DNA of 64,000 bases from Myxococcales bacterium. GTDB taxonomy: Bacteria; Myxococcota_A; Polyangia; Polyangiales; Polyangiaceae. The DNA lies in contig JADJKB010000008.1 of NCBI GenBank assembly GCA_016706225.1, positions 682,001-746,000 on the forward strand. The letters run 5' to 3'. The first letter of the stretch is position 1; the number at the start of each line of letters is the position of its first letter. A program made the translations under genes and the position numbers. Shown here piece after piece: positions 9,895 through 19,673 of the stretch. The notes beneath the pieces are model-generated. The model was not told the origin of the DNA. It did no database searches and saw nothing but the letters and a program-made list of their open reading frames with translations.

Positions 9895-12624
9895 ATGGCA
9901 TCGTTCACCGAAACCCTGACCCACGCATCCGGTCGTCCGTTGCGCATCGACACGCGGCGCGCAGTGCTTGCGTTCGACCCTCCTGGGCGGCCAACCGGGT
10001 TCGACAAGGCGCTGGCCAGTGTCGGCTTGGAGCGCGAGGACGCACCGGTCGACGGCAAACCGCGGCGAGGTGTCAACCAGACGCCTCGCTTCTGCTTCGT
10101 GCGCTCGGCAGCGCGCGAGGCCATCGACGAGCGATCACTGGAGAAGCTCTTGGCGCTGCTGGGCCAGAAGGGCAAGAAACCCCGATTGGCTTGGACCGGA
10201 CCGGTCTATCGCTTCATCGAGGATCCGTCGGATCACGGCCTCATGGGCATGACACTCGATCTGCTCGTGCTCACCCCAGCCCGAGAGTTCGATTCCAGGC
10301 TCGAACGGGCGCTGGCCGCGCCACTCGAGCGCCACGGATTGTCAGTGCACACCAAGCGTTCGAAGCTGATGGCCCCGAGCCGCTTGCTCGGTGTCGCCGA
10401 CGTGCGCAAGAGCGACGCGCTACGCGCCAGCACCGACCTGGCCGAGGTGGGTCAAGAAGCGTTCGTGGTCCACCCTGACTACATCCCGCTGATGTCACCC
10501 CAATGTGCCATTCCCTCCGATGCCCACTGGAGCCTGCAATGGAACATGACGAAGGTCGGCGCGCCGGCCGCGTGGGACATCACCAAGGGAGATCCCACCG
10601 TCTACGTGTGCGTGGTCGACCAAGGCATCGAGCGGTCGCACGAGGAGCTGAATCGAGCCACCAGCTACGGCTTCGAGGCGGTCAGCCTGAACGAGAGCAA
10701 CGGCGCGAGCCCGCCCGCGGCGGACCATTCGGCGACGGGCACGGACGATCACGGCACCGCCCTCGCCAGCATCAGCTCGGGGTCGTGGGGGTTCGGTGGC
10801 GTCGCCGGGCTCGCGGGGAACGCCTCGCTGTTCGCCCTGGCCGCGCCGAACTGGCTCTCGAGCGAGCTGGTCGTGGCGATCAACCGCGCGAAGAGCGGCG
10901 CTACGCCGACCGCCCTGGACAAGCGCGTGCTGCTGCTCGGTGGAGCCACCAACATCATGGACACCCCCGGCGTCAGGGCCGCCATCGATGCTGCGTCGAC
11001 CGCGGGTCTCGTCGTGGTGTGCGCGAGCGGCAACCTCGACTCTTCCACGATCCCGTACCCCGGCAACGGGGTGCATCCCGATGTCATCGTCTGCGGGTCG
11101 ACCGACCAGGCCGACTTCCGTTACCTGTCGAATTACGGCCCGACGCTCACGCTGGTCGCTCCTGGCAAGGAAGTGCCGGCGGCAGCGCCCGGTGACACCT
11201 ACAACCTGACCTTCGAAGGCAGCTCCTCTGGCGCCGCCCACACCGCGGGGCTGGCCGCGCTTGTGCTGAGCAACGGCGGGCTCGACTTCGCAGCGTACCC
11301 TCCGGCCGCCGCCTCGCGGGCCGCCAAGATCCGTGACGTGATCGAACGCACGGCAGAGAAAGTTGGGCCGGTCGCGTACTCGACGGACATCAACGGGCGC
11401 AACGACCAGCTGGGCTTCGGCCGCATCCGCGCCGATTGGGCAGTCGATTTTGCCGACGTGATGATCCAGGATGACCCGACAGACACCGGGGTGGAACCTT
11501 CCACCGGCGTCTTCTGGCGTGACTCCGCCGTGGTCATCCGCAGAGCCAACGAGCTCGAGGCCACGGTGAACGCGAGCTTCGACACCTGGCACGCCAATCC
11601 GCCCGACTCGACCGTGATCTACTCCAACGCCGACGGCACTGCGTGTTACGCCTACGTCCGCGTCAGGAATCTGGGCCCGGCGACCGCGCGCAACGTGAAG
11701 GTGCGGGCGGTGGGTGCGGCCGCCTCGACCGGCTTCATGTACCCGACGGACTGGGTCGCGGCAGAAGACGCGACCCATCTGGTGATGGCGCCACTGCCCT
11801 GGCCTGGGGACGCGGCGTCGAGCGACGAGTACGTTGTCGCCACGTTGAGCCCCGGCCAGTCGAAGATTGTGCGCTTCGAGATCTCCAAGGTCCAGGCCGA
11901 CAAGGGACTCGCGTGGCCGGGGTCGCATGTGTGCGGCCTTGCCAAGGTCACGGCGGACAACGACCACGCCTTCCGCCAGTTCAACCCAGCGCCCGCGGTG
12001 GGCGGGGAACAAGCTCGTCGCAACAACCTCTGCCAGCGCAACCTCCACGTCGTCACGGCCGCGAGCCCGTGGTTCTTCCCGTTCCTGGCCGGCAACGTCG
12101 CCGATACGGACGATGTCTTCGAGCTTTCGATCGAGGCGCGGCGGCTGCCGGCCGGCACGCTGCTGCGGTTGGGATTGGACGAACCCGAGCGCGCCGCGCC
12201 GAACCTGGTTCTAGCGGCGCTGGCTCACGCCCGAGGCTCCGGGCGGGCCGAGAGCGCGGTGGGAGGTTGCCCGACCAGCCTCACGTTGCTGGACCGTGCC
12301 CGCGTGGCGGTGAGCTGCGGTGGACCGATGGGGATCGTGACGTTGCCGCCGGGAACACACTTCGAGTGTGGCGGACCGGTGCGGCGCGAGGTCGAAGTCA
12401 GCGGCGGCAGCTTGGTCCTCGACGGAGGCAAGCGTGTGGTGGAGACGCGTGAGAAGCGGGCGGTGGTCAGAATGGGCAAGGCTCGCGGCGCCGTCATCCC
12501 GATGTTCCTCGAGATCCCGGTTCCTTTCGGCATCGACCCGAGCGAGCGGTTCTATGTGGACGTGATCCAGAGGAACGCTGTCGGCCAGGTCGTCGGCGGG
12601 CTCAGCTTGTTCCTCGTGCCGTGA
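9895..12624 (+). CDS. Subtilisin-like (S8) serine protease
   Basis: A 909-residue protein with a complete S8 triad in order: Asp242 in VVDQGIERSHEE, His286 in DDHGTALA, Ser444 in GSSSGAAHTAG. The start is set by ATG 9895 preceded by GGAGG at 9884-9888; a longer frame from 9772 lacks such a site. The N-terminal roughly 200 residues could be a prodomain. No Sec signal is visible, so the export route is unclear. The C-terminal roughly 400 residues carry a possible CARF/DUF11-like beta region (VRVRNLGPATARNVKV) of unknown role. It lies between the two related kelch/MYXO-CTERM genes. Function on those neighbours is speculation. Confidence 0.88.
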   Translation: MASFTETLTHASGRPLRIDTRRAVLAFDPPGRPTGFDKALASVGLEREDAPVDGKPRRGVNQTPRFCFVRSAAREAIDERSLEKLLALLGQKGKKPRLAWTGPVYRFIEDPSDHGLMGMTLDLLVLTPAREFDSRLERALAAPLERHGLSVHTKRSKLMAPSRLLGVADVRKSDALRASTDLAEVGQEAFVVHPDYIPLMSPQCAIPSDAHWSLQWNMTKVGAPAAWDITKGDPTVYVCVVDQGIERSHEELNRATSYGFEAVSLNESNGASPPAADHSATGTDDHGTALASISSGSWGFGGVAGLAGNASLFALAAPNWLSSELVVAINRAKSGATPTALDKRVLLLGGATNIMDTPGVRAAIDAASTAGLVVVCASGNLDSSTIPYPGNGVHPDVIVCGSTDQADFRYLSNYGPTLTLVAPGKEVPAAAPGDTYNLTFEGSSSGAAHTAGLAALVLSNGGLDFAAYPPAAASRAAKIRDVIERTAEKVGPVAYSTDINGRNDQLGFGRIRADWAVDFADVMIQDDPTDTGVEPSTGVFWRDSAVVIRRANELEATVNASFDTWHANPPDSTVIYSNADGTACYAYVRVRNLGPATARNVKVRAVGAAASTGFMYPTDWVAAEDATHLVMAPLPWPGDAASSDEYVVATLSPGQSKIVRFEISKVQADKGLAWPGSHVCGLAKVTADNDHAFRQFNPAPAVGGEQARRNNLCQRNLHVVTAASPWFFPFLAGNVADTDDVFELSIEARRLPAGTLLRLGLDEPERAAPNLVLAALAHARGSGRAESAVGGCPTSLTLLDRARVAVSCGGPMGIVTLPPGTHFECGGPVRREVEVSGGSLVLDGGKRVVETREKRAVVRMGKARGAVIPMFLEIPVPFGIDPSERFYVDVIQRNAVGQVVGGLSLFLVP

Positions 12625-12636
12625 GTCCCGTGCGGC

Positions 12637-15600
12637 TCAGCCACGTCCAGTGACTGAGCCGTTTCGCGCACGGCGGCGGCCGAGCGCCGCCAGAGCCAGC
12701 GCACCGAGCCAGTAGACGTTCGAGCCGCCGCTGCTCGCCGGGACACGACAGCCGCAGCCACCCTCATCCGCGCCGCTGTCCCCCTTCTTGCCACCGGTCG
12801 AGCTACCGCCCGTAGCACTGCCGCCCGTGGCACTGCCGCCCGTAGCGCTGCCGCCCGTGGCACTGCCGCCCGTGGCGCTGCCGCCGCTGCCGCTCGTGCC
12901 GCCGACCCCCGAGTCCGTGCCGCCATCAGCCGCGACACACACCGCGCCTTCGCAATTGAATCCCGACGCGCAGTCATTCGCGCTGGAGCACTGCTGCTGG
13001 CAGGCACCACCCACGCACTTGTACGGGGAGCACGACTGGGACTGACCGTTCGGAAGCAGAACGGTGAAGGGGTCCGAGCAGGTGGCGGATGTCACCGCGC
13101 ACTTGCCCTGGGTCGTGTCGCACTTCGCACCCTGGGCACAATCGGTGTCCGACGAGCAGGTGGCGTTGCAGGCGCCACTGCCTGCGTTGTGCATAGGGCA
13201 GGCAGTTCTTGGTGGAGGGCAGCGCGCAGAGCCCGACGCCGTCGCACGCGCCTTGCGGTTGAGAGACGTCGCCGGTACACGCTGCGTCCTTGCAGCTCGT
13301 TCCCGCGGCGGATACGTGCACGCCGTGGGGTTCGCGCCGTCACAGGCGCCCTTGCACTTGTCGGGCGCAGTACCGAGACACGCCTGGCGCGGCGCACGCG
13401 GCTCGCCGGAGACCACCTTGCACTGACCGACACTGCCCACCTCGGCACAGGCCTGGCACTGACCCGCGCAGGGCGAGTCGCAGCACACCGTGTCGACGCA
13501 GAAGCCGCTCTTGCAGGTGTTCGCTGCCGAGCAGCCCTTGCCGTTGTCGGATTTGCCGACGCAGACGCCGCCCGCGCAGTAGAAGTCGGTCTGACAGTCC
13601 GTGTCGGCGGTGCAGGGGCTCGAGCAAGCGCTGCCCTTGCACACATACGGCGCACACTGCGCGTTGGTCTGGTCGACGCAGACGCCGGAGCCGTTGCAGA
13701 TCTTGCCCGAGACGGCGCCGTTCGCGCAGGTGGTGGGCCCACAGCTCTTGCCGTTCGCTGCCTTGGCGCACTCCCCGGGGGTTCCGGAACAGGTGGCCTG
13801 ATCACCGCAAGGATCGCTGGAAACAACGCACCCGTTGCCCGGGTTGGTGCCTTGTTTGGCAGCGTTGCAGGTGCCGCTGTTCGCCGGATTTCCGTCCTGC
13901 TTGTTCGCAGCCGCGCACGCCATGCATTTGCCCGTGCAGCCGGTATTGCAGCAGACACCGTCTGCGCAGACACCCAACGCGCACTCGCTGCCGACGTTGC
14001 AGGGAAGACCGAGGCCCTTCAACGGCAGGCAGGCGCCGCCGCCGCAGTAATTACCCACCGAGCACTGGCTGTCGGCGCTGCAGTTTGTCGGACAGGCCGC
14101 GCCTCCGCCACACTTGTACGCGCCACACTGGCCTGGCGCACCCGCACCGAGCACGGTGCACACGCCGGCCGCCGAGCAGACATCACATCCACCACTGCAC
14201 GCGGTGTCGCAGCAGTATCCATCGGCGCAGAAGCCGCTGACGCAGTCGCCCGCGGCGAGGCAGCCTTGACCCGCCTTCTTCTTGCAAGTGCCAACGGCAT
14301 CGCAACTGTTGACGCCGCCGCAGTTGTTGTCGTCCTGACTGCTGACCACGGTAGTGCAGGTGCCCGCGGCGTTGGCACACGACCGACACGGCGCGGTGCA
14401 GCTGTCCGCGCAGCACGTACCGTCGACACAGTTGCCGCTGGCGCAGTCCGTCCCGAGGCTGCAAGTCTGCCCGTTATTTTTCTTGCAGTCCCCGGCGGCG
14501 CTGCAGGTGTTGACACCGTTGCAGTTGTTGTCGTCCTGATTCGTGACCAGGGTCGTGCAGGCGCCGCTGGCGTTGGCACACGAGCGGCACGCTGTTGGGC
14601 AGGTGTTGGCGCAGCAGGTCGCGTCGACGCAGTTGCCCACCGCGCACTGGCTTGCAAGGCTGCAGGTCTGCCCTTCGTTCAGCTTGCACACGCCCGCCGC
14701 GTCGCACCGATTGGCCCCGCTGCAGCCACTGGGATCCGGTGCGTCTTTGATTACGTTGCATTGCCCGGGCCCCGTGCCGGAGGCCACGTCGCAAGACTGG
14801 CAGCTCGGGCAACTCGAGACTTCACAGCAGACGCTGTCGACGCAGTAACCCGTGTCGCAGTCGGCGGCGCTGGTGCAGCCCCCTCCCCGCGCGTGGTACT
14901 CCCAGGTTTCCTGCTTCGGGCTTCCTCCATCGTACCCCCCGTACCGAACCACCCGGCCGCGACTGCTGTCGAAGGCCATGCCTGGCGAAACGTGCCCATT
15001 CAGGGCCACATCGACCTTGCTCCAGACCGTTCCGTCCCACTCCCAAGTCTCACCGAGAGTGCCGCCGCTGTCGACGCCGTTCAGAACCACCTTCTTGCGA
15101 CGGCTGTCGTACGCCATCCCGAAATCGACGCGGGCCGTCGGTTTGGTCGTGTCGGCAACACAGCCGACACAGGCCTGTGACCAGGTTTCGCTCGTGGCAT
15201 CCCAGAGCCAGGTCTCCGACGACTTGACACCCAGGAGGCTGCCACCGAAGAGCACCGTCTTGTTCCGGGCGGCGTCGTACACCATGGCATGCCCCGCGCG
15301 GGCCGAGGGTTGGCTGGTTCCCGTGACACAAGCCGTGCACTTCTTCGTCCACGTTGTCCCGTTCCACACCCAGGTGTCACCCATCTGGCCGGAGCCGTCC
15401 TGCCCGCCGAAGAGCACGGTGCCGTAGCCGGCGTGGTACGCCATGGCGTGGAAGGCTCGATCCGCGGGTCGAAGGGGGGCGACTGTCGCCGAGCACGCAG
15501 CGCACTGTACCGCCCACGTGCTGCCGTCCCAGAGCCAGGTATCCCCCATGAAGCTGAAAGTGTTCGGGGCGCCGCCGAACATCAGCACGCCTTTTGTGGC

Positions 15601-16593
15601 GCTGTCATGAAACGCGAGCGCATGGTCGGAGCGATCTAGCGGTCCGCAGGTACCGGTCGCGCACTTTTGGGTCCAGCTCGTTCCGTTCCATTCGTCGGTG
15701 CCACTGCGTTTCACCGCCCCACCGATGGCACCTCCGAAGAGCACCGTTACGTTTCGGCCCGCCCGACTGTCGAACGCCAGCGGGCTTCTATCGATGGAAC
15801 CGCCGGCACCACCGGGCGGCGTGGCGGCGACCTGCAGCCAGACGAAACTCTCGATGGCCGGATCTAGCAAGATCGGGAACTCGAGCCCATTCGTGTCGAG
15901 CTCGACGCTGAGCTCCTCACCTCGCAGGGCGAGCGTAGCGTCGCGTCGCTTCCCGGTGCGATCCAGGGCAAACGCCGGGGGGATGCCCATCACCGCTCGC
16001 CCCGTGTCGTCCCGGAACGTGATGCCTTCCGAGGCAGTCTGGCGAACCTCGGCCAGCGCAGCACCCCGCGCCACCGTCCACACGAAGCGGCGCGGCGCGC
16101 TCTCGTCGCGCAAGAGCAGGAACTGTTCGACGCGTCGAGCCGTCGCCGCGACCACCAAGTCGGTGGACGGATAAGCGTCAGGATAGGACAAGTGCCCGTC
16201 GCTCTCGGTGCCGACCGAACTCGAGTTGGCCCCCACTGCCCGGATCTGGAGGCGATGCTCCGCATCCCGCTGAACGCCGACGTCCAGCACACCGTCCGCG
16301 CTCGGGGCGAGGCGCGCCGCGAGGGAAGCTTGGCCGGCGGCCCGCCAGCCGATGGAGGTGAAGGCATCTCCATCGCGCGACCATCCGCCCGAGTTCGGGA
16401 CCAACAACCGCGCGAGCGCCGGGTCCGTCCGCGCGAGCTGCCTCGATGAGGTCAACGCAGTCTGAGCTGCCGCGCCAGCGTCCGGGACCACGCCGGGATC
16501 TGGCCGGTCAGTCGATCCGCAAGCGAGCGCGGTAGCGGCGCACAGCACAACCGCCACCGCGCGCCCAAGCCCAAGAGCCATTCCGCTTCGCAT
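12637..16593 (-). CDS. Kelch plus Cys-rich repeat surface protein with MYXO-CTERM tail (paralogue)
   Basis: A 1318-residue paralogue of the gene at 5667-9677 with the same order of parts: lipobox signal (AATALAC), kelch blades, Cys-rich modules, TGGSA linker, GCGCR motif, hydrophobic helix and Arg-rich end. The start at 16593 is supported by GGAGG just upstream; the longer frame to 16827 is rejected. Relative to the paralogue it has a 1-base loss near 13310 and a 2-base loss near 13190. About 40 residues are therefore read in another frame before the original frame resumes. That island has lost most of its Cys residues. The kelch part is well diverged from the paralogue. Confidence 0.85.
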   Translation of the reverse strand: MRSGMALGLGRAVAVVLCAATALACGSTDRPDPGVVPDAGAAAQTALTSSRQLARTDPALARLLVPNSGGWSRDGDAFTSIGWRAAGQASLAARLAPSADGVLDVGVQRDAEHRLQIRAVGANSSSVGTESDGHLSYPDAYPSTDLVVAATARRVEQFLLLRDESAPRRFVWTVARGAALAEVRQTASEGITFRDDTGRAVMGIPPAFALDRTGKRRDATLALRGEELSVELDTNGLEFPILLDPAIESFVWLQVAATPPGGAGGSIDRSPLAFDSRAGRNVTVLFGGAIGGAVKRSGTDEWNGTSWTQKCATGTCGPLDRSDHALAFHDSATKGVLMFGGAPNTFSFMGDTWLWDGSTWAVQCAACSATVAPLRPADRAFHAMAYHAGYGTVLFGGQDGSGQMGDTWVWNGTTWTKKCTACVTGTSQPSARAGHAMVYDAARNKTVLFGGSLLGVKSSETWLWDATSETWSQACVGCVADTTKPTARVDFGMAYDSRRKKVVLNGVDSGGTLGETWEWDGTVWSKVDVALNGHVSPGMAFDSSRGRVVRYGGYDGGSPKQETWEYHARGGGCTSAADCDTGYCVDSVCCEVSSCPSCQSCDVASGTGPGQCNVIKDAPDPSGCSGANRCDAAGVCKLNEGQTCSLASQCAVGNCVDATCCANTCPTACRSCANASGACTTLVTNQDDNNCNGVNTCSAAGDCKKNNGQTCSLGTDCASGNCVDGTCCADSCTAPCRSCANAAGTCTTVVSSQDDNNCGGVNSCDAVGTCKKKAGQGCLAAGDCVSGFCADGYCCDTACSGGCDVCSAAGVCTVLGAGAPGQCGAYKCGGGAACPTNCSADSQCSVGNYCGGGACLPLKGLGLPCNVGSECALGVCADGVCCNTGCTGKCMACAAANKQDGNPANSGTCNAAKQGTNPGNGCVVSSDPCGDQATCSGTPGECAKAANGKSCGPTTCANGAVSGKICNGSGVCVDQTNAQCAPYVCKGSACSSPCTADTDCQTDFYCAGGVCVGKSDNGKGCSAANTCKSGFCVDTVCCDSPCAGQCQACAEVGSVGQCKVVSGEPRAPRQACLGTAPDKCKGACDGANPTACTYPPRERAARTQRVPATSLNRKARATASGSARCPPPRTACPMHNAGSGACNATCSSDTDCAQGAKCDTTQGKCAVTSATCSDPFTVLLPNGQSQSCSPYKCVGGACQQQCSSANDCASGFNCEGAVCVAADGGTDSGVGGTSGSGGSATGGSATGGSATGGSATGGSATGGSSTGGKKGDSGADEGGCGCRVPASSGGSNVYWLGALALAALGRRRARNGSVTGRG
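12788..13866. repeat. Block nearly identical to 5872-6957
   Basis: Second copy of the 1.08-kb block. It differs from the first by a few substitutions and by the two small deletions that create the out-of-frame island in this gene. Confidence 0.85.
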
Positions 16594-16722
16594 TGAAAGC
16601 CTCCGCAATTCAACCCCGGGGCAGTCTATCGCCGGACCGGGGATTGGAACAATGACAAACGCGCGACGCCATTGACAACCAGGCCGCACCCGGAGTGCAG
16701 TCCTCGCCGCGGAAGGGGAGAG

Positions 16723-17118
16723 ATGATGAACCACCTCGTCAAAGTGCCAGATCGCTACAAACCGTTGCTCGAACGCATCTTCACTGACTACGCGGAGGCT
16801 GTCCGGGCCATCGAGGCCGAAACGCACGGGAGCGTTTGCCTCGAGCTCGAGGTCGAGCGCGGTGAGAAGTTATGCTGGCACTACGCCACCCAGGGTGACT
16901 CGAGCATCCGCGAGGGCGCGCCGGGCGAGAAGGACCCGGTGCTGCTTCACATCAGCGTGCACGCGGAGCGCCTCTACGCCGCGATGGCATCCGACAAGTC
17001 GATTCGCGACGTGGCTTTTGCGTCGGGTGTGCAGGTACGCGGGGACATCGACTTCGCGTTCCGTGTGCTCGCCCGGGCCGAGCAGGTCCGCGCCCATCTC
17101 ACCAGGAAGGAGTGCTGA
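16723..17118 (+). CDS. Conserved hypothetical protein, possibly SCP2-like
   Basis: A 131-residue soluble protein. The start is chosen from the purine-rich site GGAAGGGGAG at 16711-16720; ATG codons at 16723 and 16726 are both possible. The C-terminal half (GVQVRGDIDFAFRVLARAEQ) loosely resembles the end of SCP2/sterol-carrier domains, where a GD motif precedes the last helix. That likeness is weak. Three bases separate it from the next gene, so the two are probably cotranscribed. Confidence 0.7.
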   Translation: MMNHLVKVPDRYKPLLERIFTDYAEAVRAIEAETHGSVCLELEVERGEKLCWHYATQGDSSIREGAPGEKDPVLLHISVHAERLYAAMASDKSIRDVAFASGVQVRGDIDFAFRVLARAEQVRAHLTRKEC

Positions 17119-17121
17119 GCC

Positions 17122-17976
17122 ATGGCCCAAGTAGAAGATCTCGTGCAGGAGGTCGTCGTTGCCGGCGGCTTCGCCTGTTTCTGGGTGGGACCAACCCGCT
17201 CGAACGCGCAGCTCTTTGCCATCGGCCTCAACGGCACGGTGCCGGAGGCGTCGAACAATGGCGCGGCCGTGTCGCTCGTGCTCACAGCGGAGCTCTGCCG
17301 CCTCAAGGTGAAGGTGTCGACGGACGACGCGAGCAACCGAGTCACCAAGATCGTGTGCAAGCAGTCTTCGGTGGACCTCAGCGCGGTGGGCGACCAGTAC
17401 CCCTACGCCTTGAAGGGGGCGATGGGCGACTACGCACCCCGCATCCACAATCACAACGACCTGTATTCACTGCTCGGCCACGACCACGACGGCAGGTACT
17501 CGCCAGTGGGCCACAACCACGATGGCAGTTATTCACCGATCACCCACAACCACGACGGCAGCTACGCTCCCCTGACGCACAACCACGACCACAACGCGCT
17601 GACGAACCGTCTGCCCAAGGAGCACACCCTGGCCGTCGAGACCAAGCTGATCCGCGCGGTTCCAATCGGCGGGCCGCTCCAGGAGCTGTTGCTCACCGAG
17701 CCGGAGTTCGCAGCGCTGAGTGCCGAGCTCGGTGCTTCGCCGCTGGCGGCGTACACCGCTCGGAACGGCATCACTTCCCTCTCGGCGATGGTGGTGGAAT
17801 TCGGGACCATCACTCATGTGCTCGGCGCGATCTTGGTGCGTGACACGGCAGCCGTCGATCTGCGGTGGACGCTTCGGCTCTTCAACACGGCGACGGAGGC
17901 CCCCTACACGCGCCCCTCGCCGAGCTCGTCGGAGATGGTCCACCTCTTCGTCAGGACGCACCTCAACGCGGTGTGA
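17122..17976 (+). CDS. Protein with phage tail-fibre-like His repeats
   Basis: A 284-residue protein with no signal peptide. Residues 108-158 contain about five units of the form HNHDGSYSP (variants GHDHDGRY and THNHDGSY). Repeats of this HxH...Y type occur in trimeric phage tail fibres, where paired His bind metal along the shaft. The N-terminal roughly 100 residues look like a compact beta domain. The C-terminal roughly 110 residues could be the fibre tip. No other phage or tailocin gene is nearby except its small partner upstream. A trimeric fibre-like structure is inferred; the function is unknown. Confidence 0.75.
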   Translation: MAQVEDLVQEVVVAGGFACFWVGPTRSNAQLFAIGLNGTVPEASNNGAAVSLVLTAELCRLKVKVSTDDASNRVTKIVCKQSSVDLSAVGDQYPYALKGAMGDYAPRIHNHNDLYSLLGHDHDGRYSPVGHNHDGSYSPITHNHDGSYAPLTHNHDHNALTNRLPKEHTLAVETKLIRAVPIGGPLQELLLTEPEFAALSAELGASPLAAYTARNGITSLSAMVVEFGTITHVLGAILVRDTAAVDLRWTLRLFNTATEAPYTRPSPSSSEMVHLFVRTHLNAV

Positions 17977-18024
17977 CCACCTGACAACCTGCAGCGTCCG
18001 CGGGCGCCTCGCTCGGCGCGCACA

Positions 18025-19452
18025 TCAACCCGCACGGCGACGTCGAGCGAAAAGCCCAAGGGCGGCAAGTGCAAATGCTGTCAGCCCGCCGCTCGTTCGG
18101 GCCGGGACGCTGCAGCCACATCCGCCGCTATCACCCGAGTCGCTGCCCGAGCCCGCCTTTCCGCCGCTCGCGACGACTCCGCCACTTGCAACGCCTCCGC
18201 CGACCCCGGGACTGCCGCCCGCCGCCGCATCGACCTCGGCAACACAGACGGGGGGTTGGCAGCTGTAGCCCGGCGCACAATCGCTCTCCTTCACGCATTG
18301 CTGCTGGCACTTGCCAGCGTTGCAGACGTAAGGCGCACACGACTCGCTCTGGCCGTTCGGCAGCTGCACCGTCGTCGGGTCCTTGCACGTCGCGAAGGCG
18401 ATGGCGCACTTTCCCGTCGTGGTGTCACACTGGCCGCCCGCTGCGCAGTCGCCGTCGCTGCTACAGGACTTACGACAGACTCCACTGGTCGCGTCGCAGC
18501 CATACGGCGTGCACGGTGAGGTGCTCCCCGCGGCGCAGGTGCCGGTGCCGTCACAGGTCGAGGCGCTGGTCGAGACGTCGCCCGTGCAGCTCGCGGCGCT
18601 GCACGCGGTAGCGGTCCCAGGATAACTACACTTGTCACCGCCTCCGTTGCAGGTGCCCTTGCACGAGTCGCTGCCGGCGCAGTCGGGCCGCGGGGCGACC
18701 GGCGTCCCGAGCGTGAAGGAACAGGTCCCAACCTTGCCGGCGACGTTACATGCCTGGCACTGACCGGAGCAATTCGTGTCGCAGCAGACGCCATCGGTGC
18801 AGTTGCCGTTCTCGCACTCCGCCTTGTCACCGCACGGGTCGCCGTTCTTGCGCTTGGGTTTGCAGACGCCGCTCTCACACCGATTCGGGGGTTGGCAGTC
18901 GCCGTCGCTCGCGCAAGGAAACGCGCAGGCGCCGCCCTTGCACGCATAGGGTGCACAGGGAATACCAGCCGGCGAGGTCTCGAAATAGCAGACGCCTCCG
19001 CCCGAACAGATCGCGCCCTTGGAGCTCTGGATCACGCAGGTGTTGCCGGCGCCGGCGTCGGTCGTGCAGGCCACTCCCTGGGAAATGAGCGCGCAGGCGC
19101 CCTTGCCATCACAGGCCCCGCTCTCACCACAGCCACCCGTCACGTCGGGGGTGCACTGGTCGTGCGGGTCGAGGCCCTCGAGCGCGGGACCGCAGGTGCC
19201 GTTCAGCGCGAGGGCCTGTTTCTTTGCCGCTGCGCAGGCCTGGCACACGCCCGTGCACGCGGTGGTGCAGCACACGGAGTCGACGCAGAACCCGGAATCA
19301 CACTCGGTTCCGGCAGTGCAACTGTCGCCCGTGGCCTTGAGCGCGGCGGAGGTCCTCGAGAGAGGCACCCTCCCGCCGTCGGCGTCCGAGCAGCCCGAAG
19401 CCGTCAACACGAGGGAGAACAAGGCGGCCGGGCAGCGCGGTCGATGCATCAT
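18025..19452 (-). CDS. Cys-rich lipoprotein with MYXO-CTERM tail
   Basis: A 475-residue exported protein. The signal region ends in TASGC. Cys-rich modules (SGFCVDSVCC, NGNCTDGVCC) fill most of the protein. It ends in a short Gly linker, the GCGCSVPAR motif, a hydrophobic helix and RRRRAG, a MYXO-CTERM tail. It shares module types with the two larger proteins but has no kelch part. The start at 19452 (or the adjacent ATG 19449) is chosen because the upstream extension is Arg/His-rich and not signal-like. Divergent from the kinase operon at 19674. Confidence 0.82.
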   Translation of the reverse strand: MMHRPRCPAALFSLVLTASGCSDADGGRVPLSRTSAALKATGDSCTAGTECDSGFCVDSVCCTTACTGVCQACAAAKKQALALNGTCGPALEGLDPHDQCTPDVTGGCGESGACDGKGACALISQGVACTTDAGAGNTCVIQSSKGAICSGGGVCYFETSPAGIPCAPYACKGGACAFPCASDGDCQPPNRCESGVCKPKRKNGDPCGDKAECENGNCTDGVCCDTNCSGQCQACNVAGKVGTCSFTLGTPVAPRPDCAGSDSCKGTCNGGGDKCSYPGTATACSAASCTGDVSTSASTCDGTGTCAAGSTSPCTPYGCDATSGVCRKSCSSDGDCAAGGQCDTTTGKCAIAFATCKDPTTVQLPNGQSESCAPYVCNAGKCQQQCVKESDCAPGYSCQPPVCVAEVDAAAGGSPGVGGGVASGGVVASGGKAGSGSDSGDSGGCGCSVPARTSGGLTAFALAALGLFARRRRAG

Positions 19453-19673
19453 GGGGCTCTGGTCATGGTGCCACGACCGCGTCCGCTGATGCCATCGCCC
19501 GCGCGACGTCTGTCCGGACCGCCGGCCGCAGGTTCTCACACAGTGTGCCCGTTCTGAACGCCGCGGGGGGGGCCTGTCGACCGGACGCTGGGCTTGACAC
19601 GACTGCCCGGGCGCTCGCCCTCGCGCCGGCCGCGTGGACTCCCCGTCGATCCCGGCGTAGATCTGGTCTTCGG

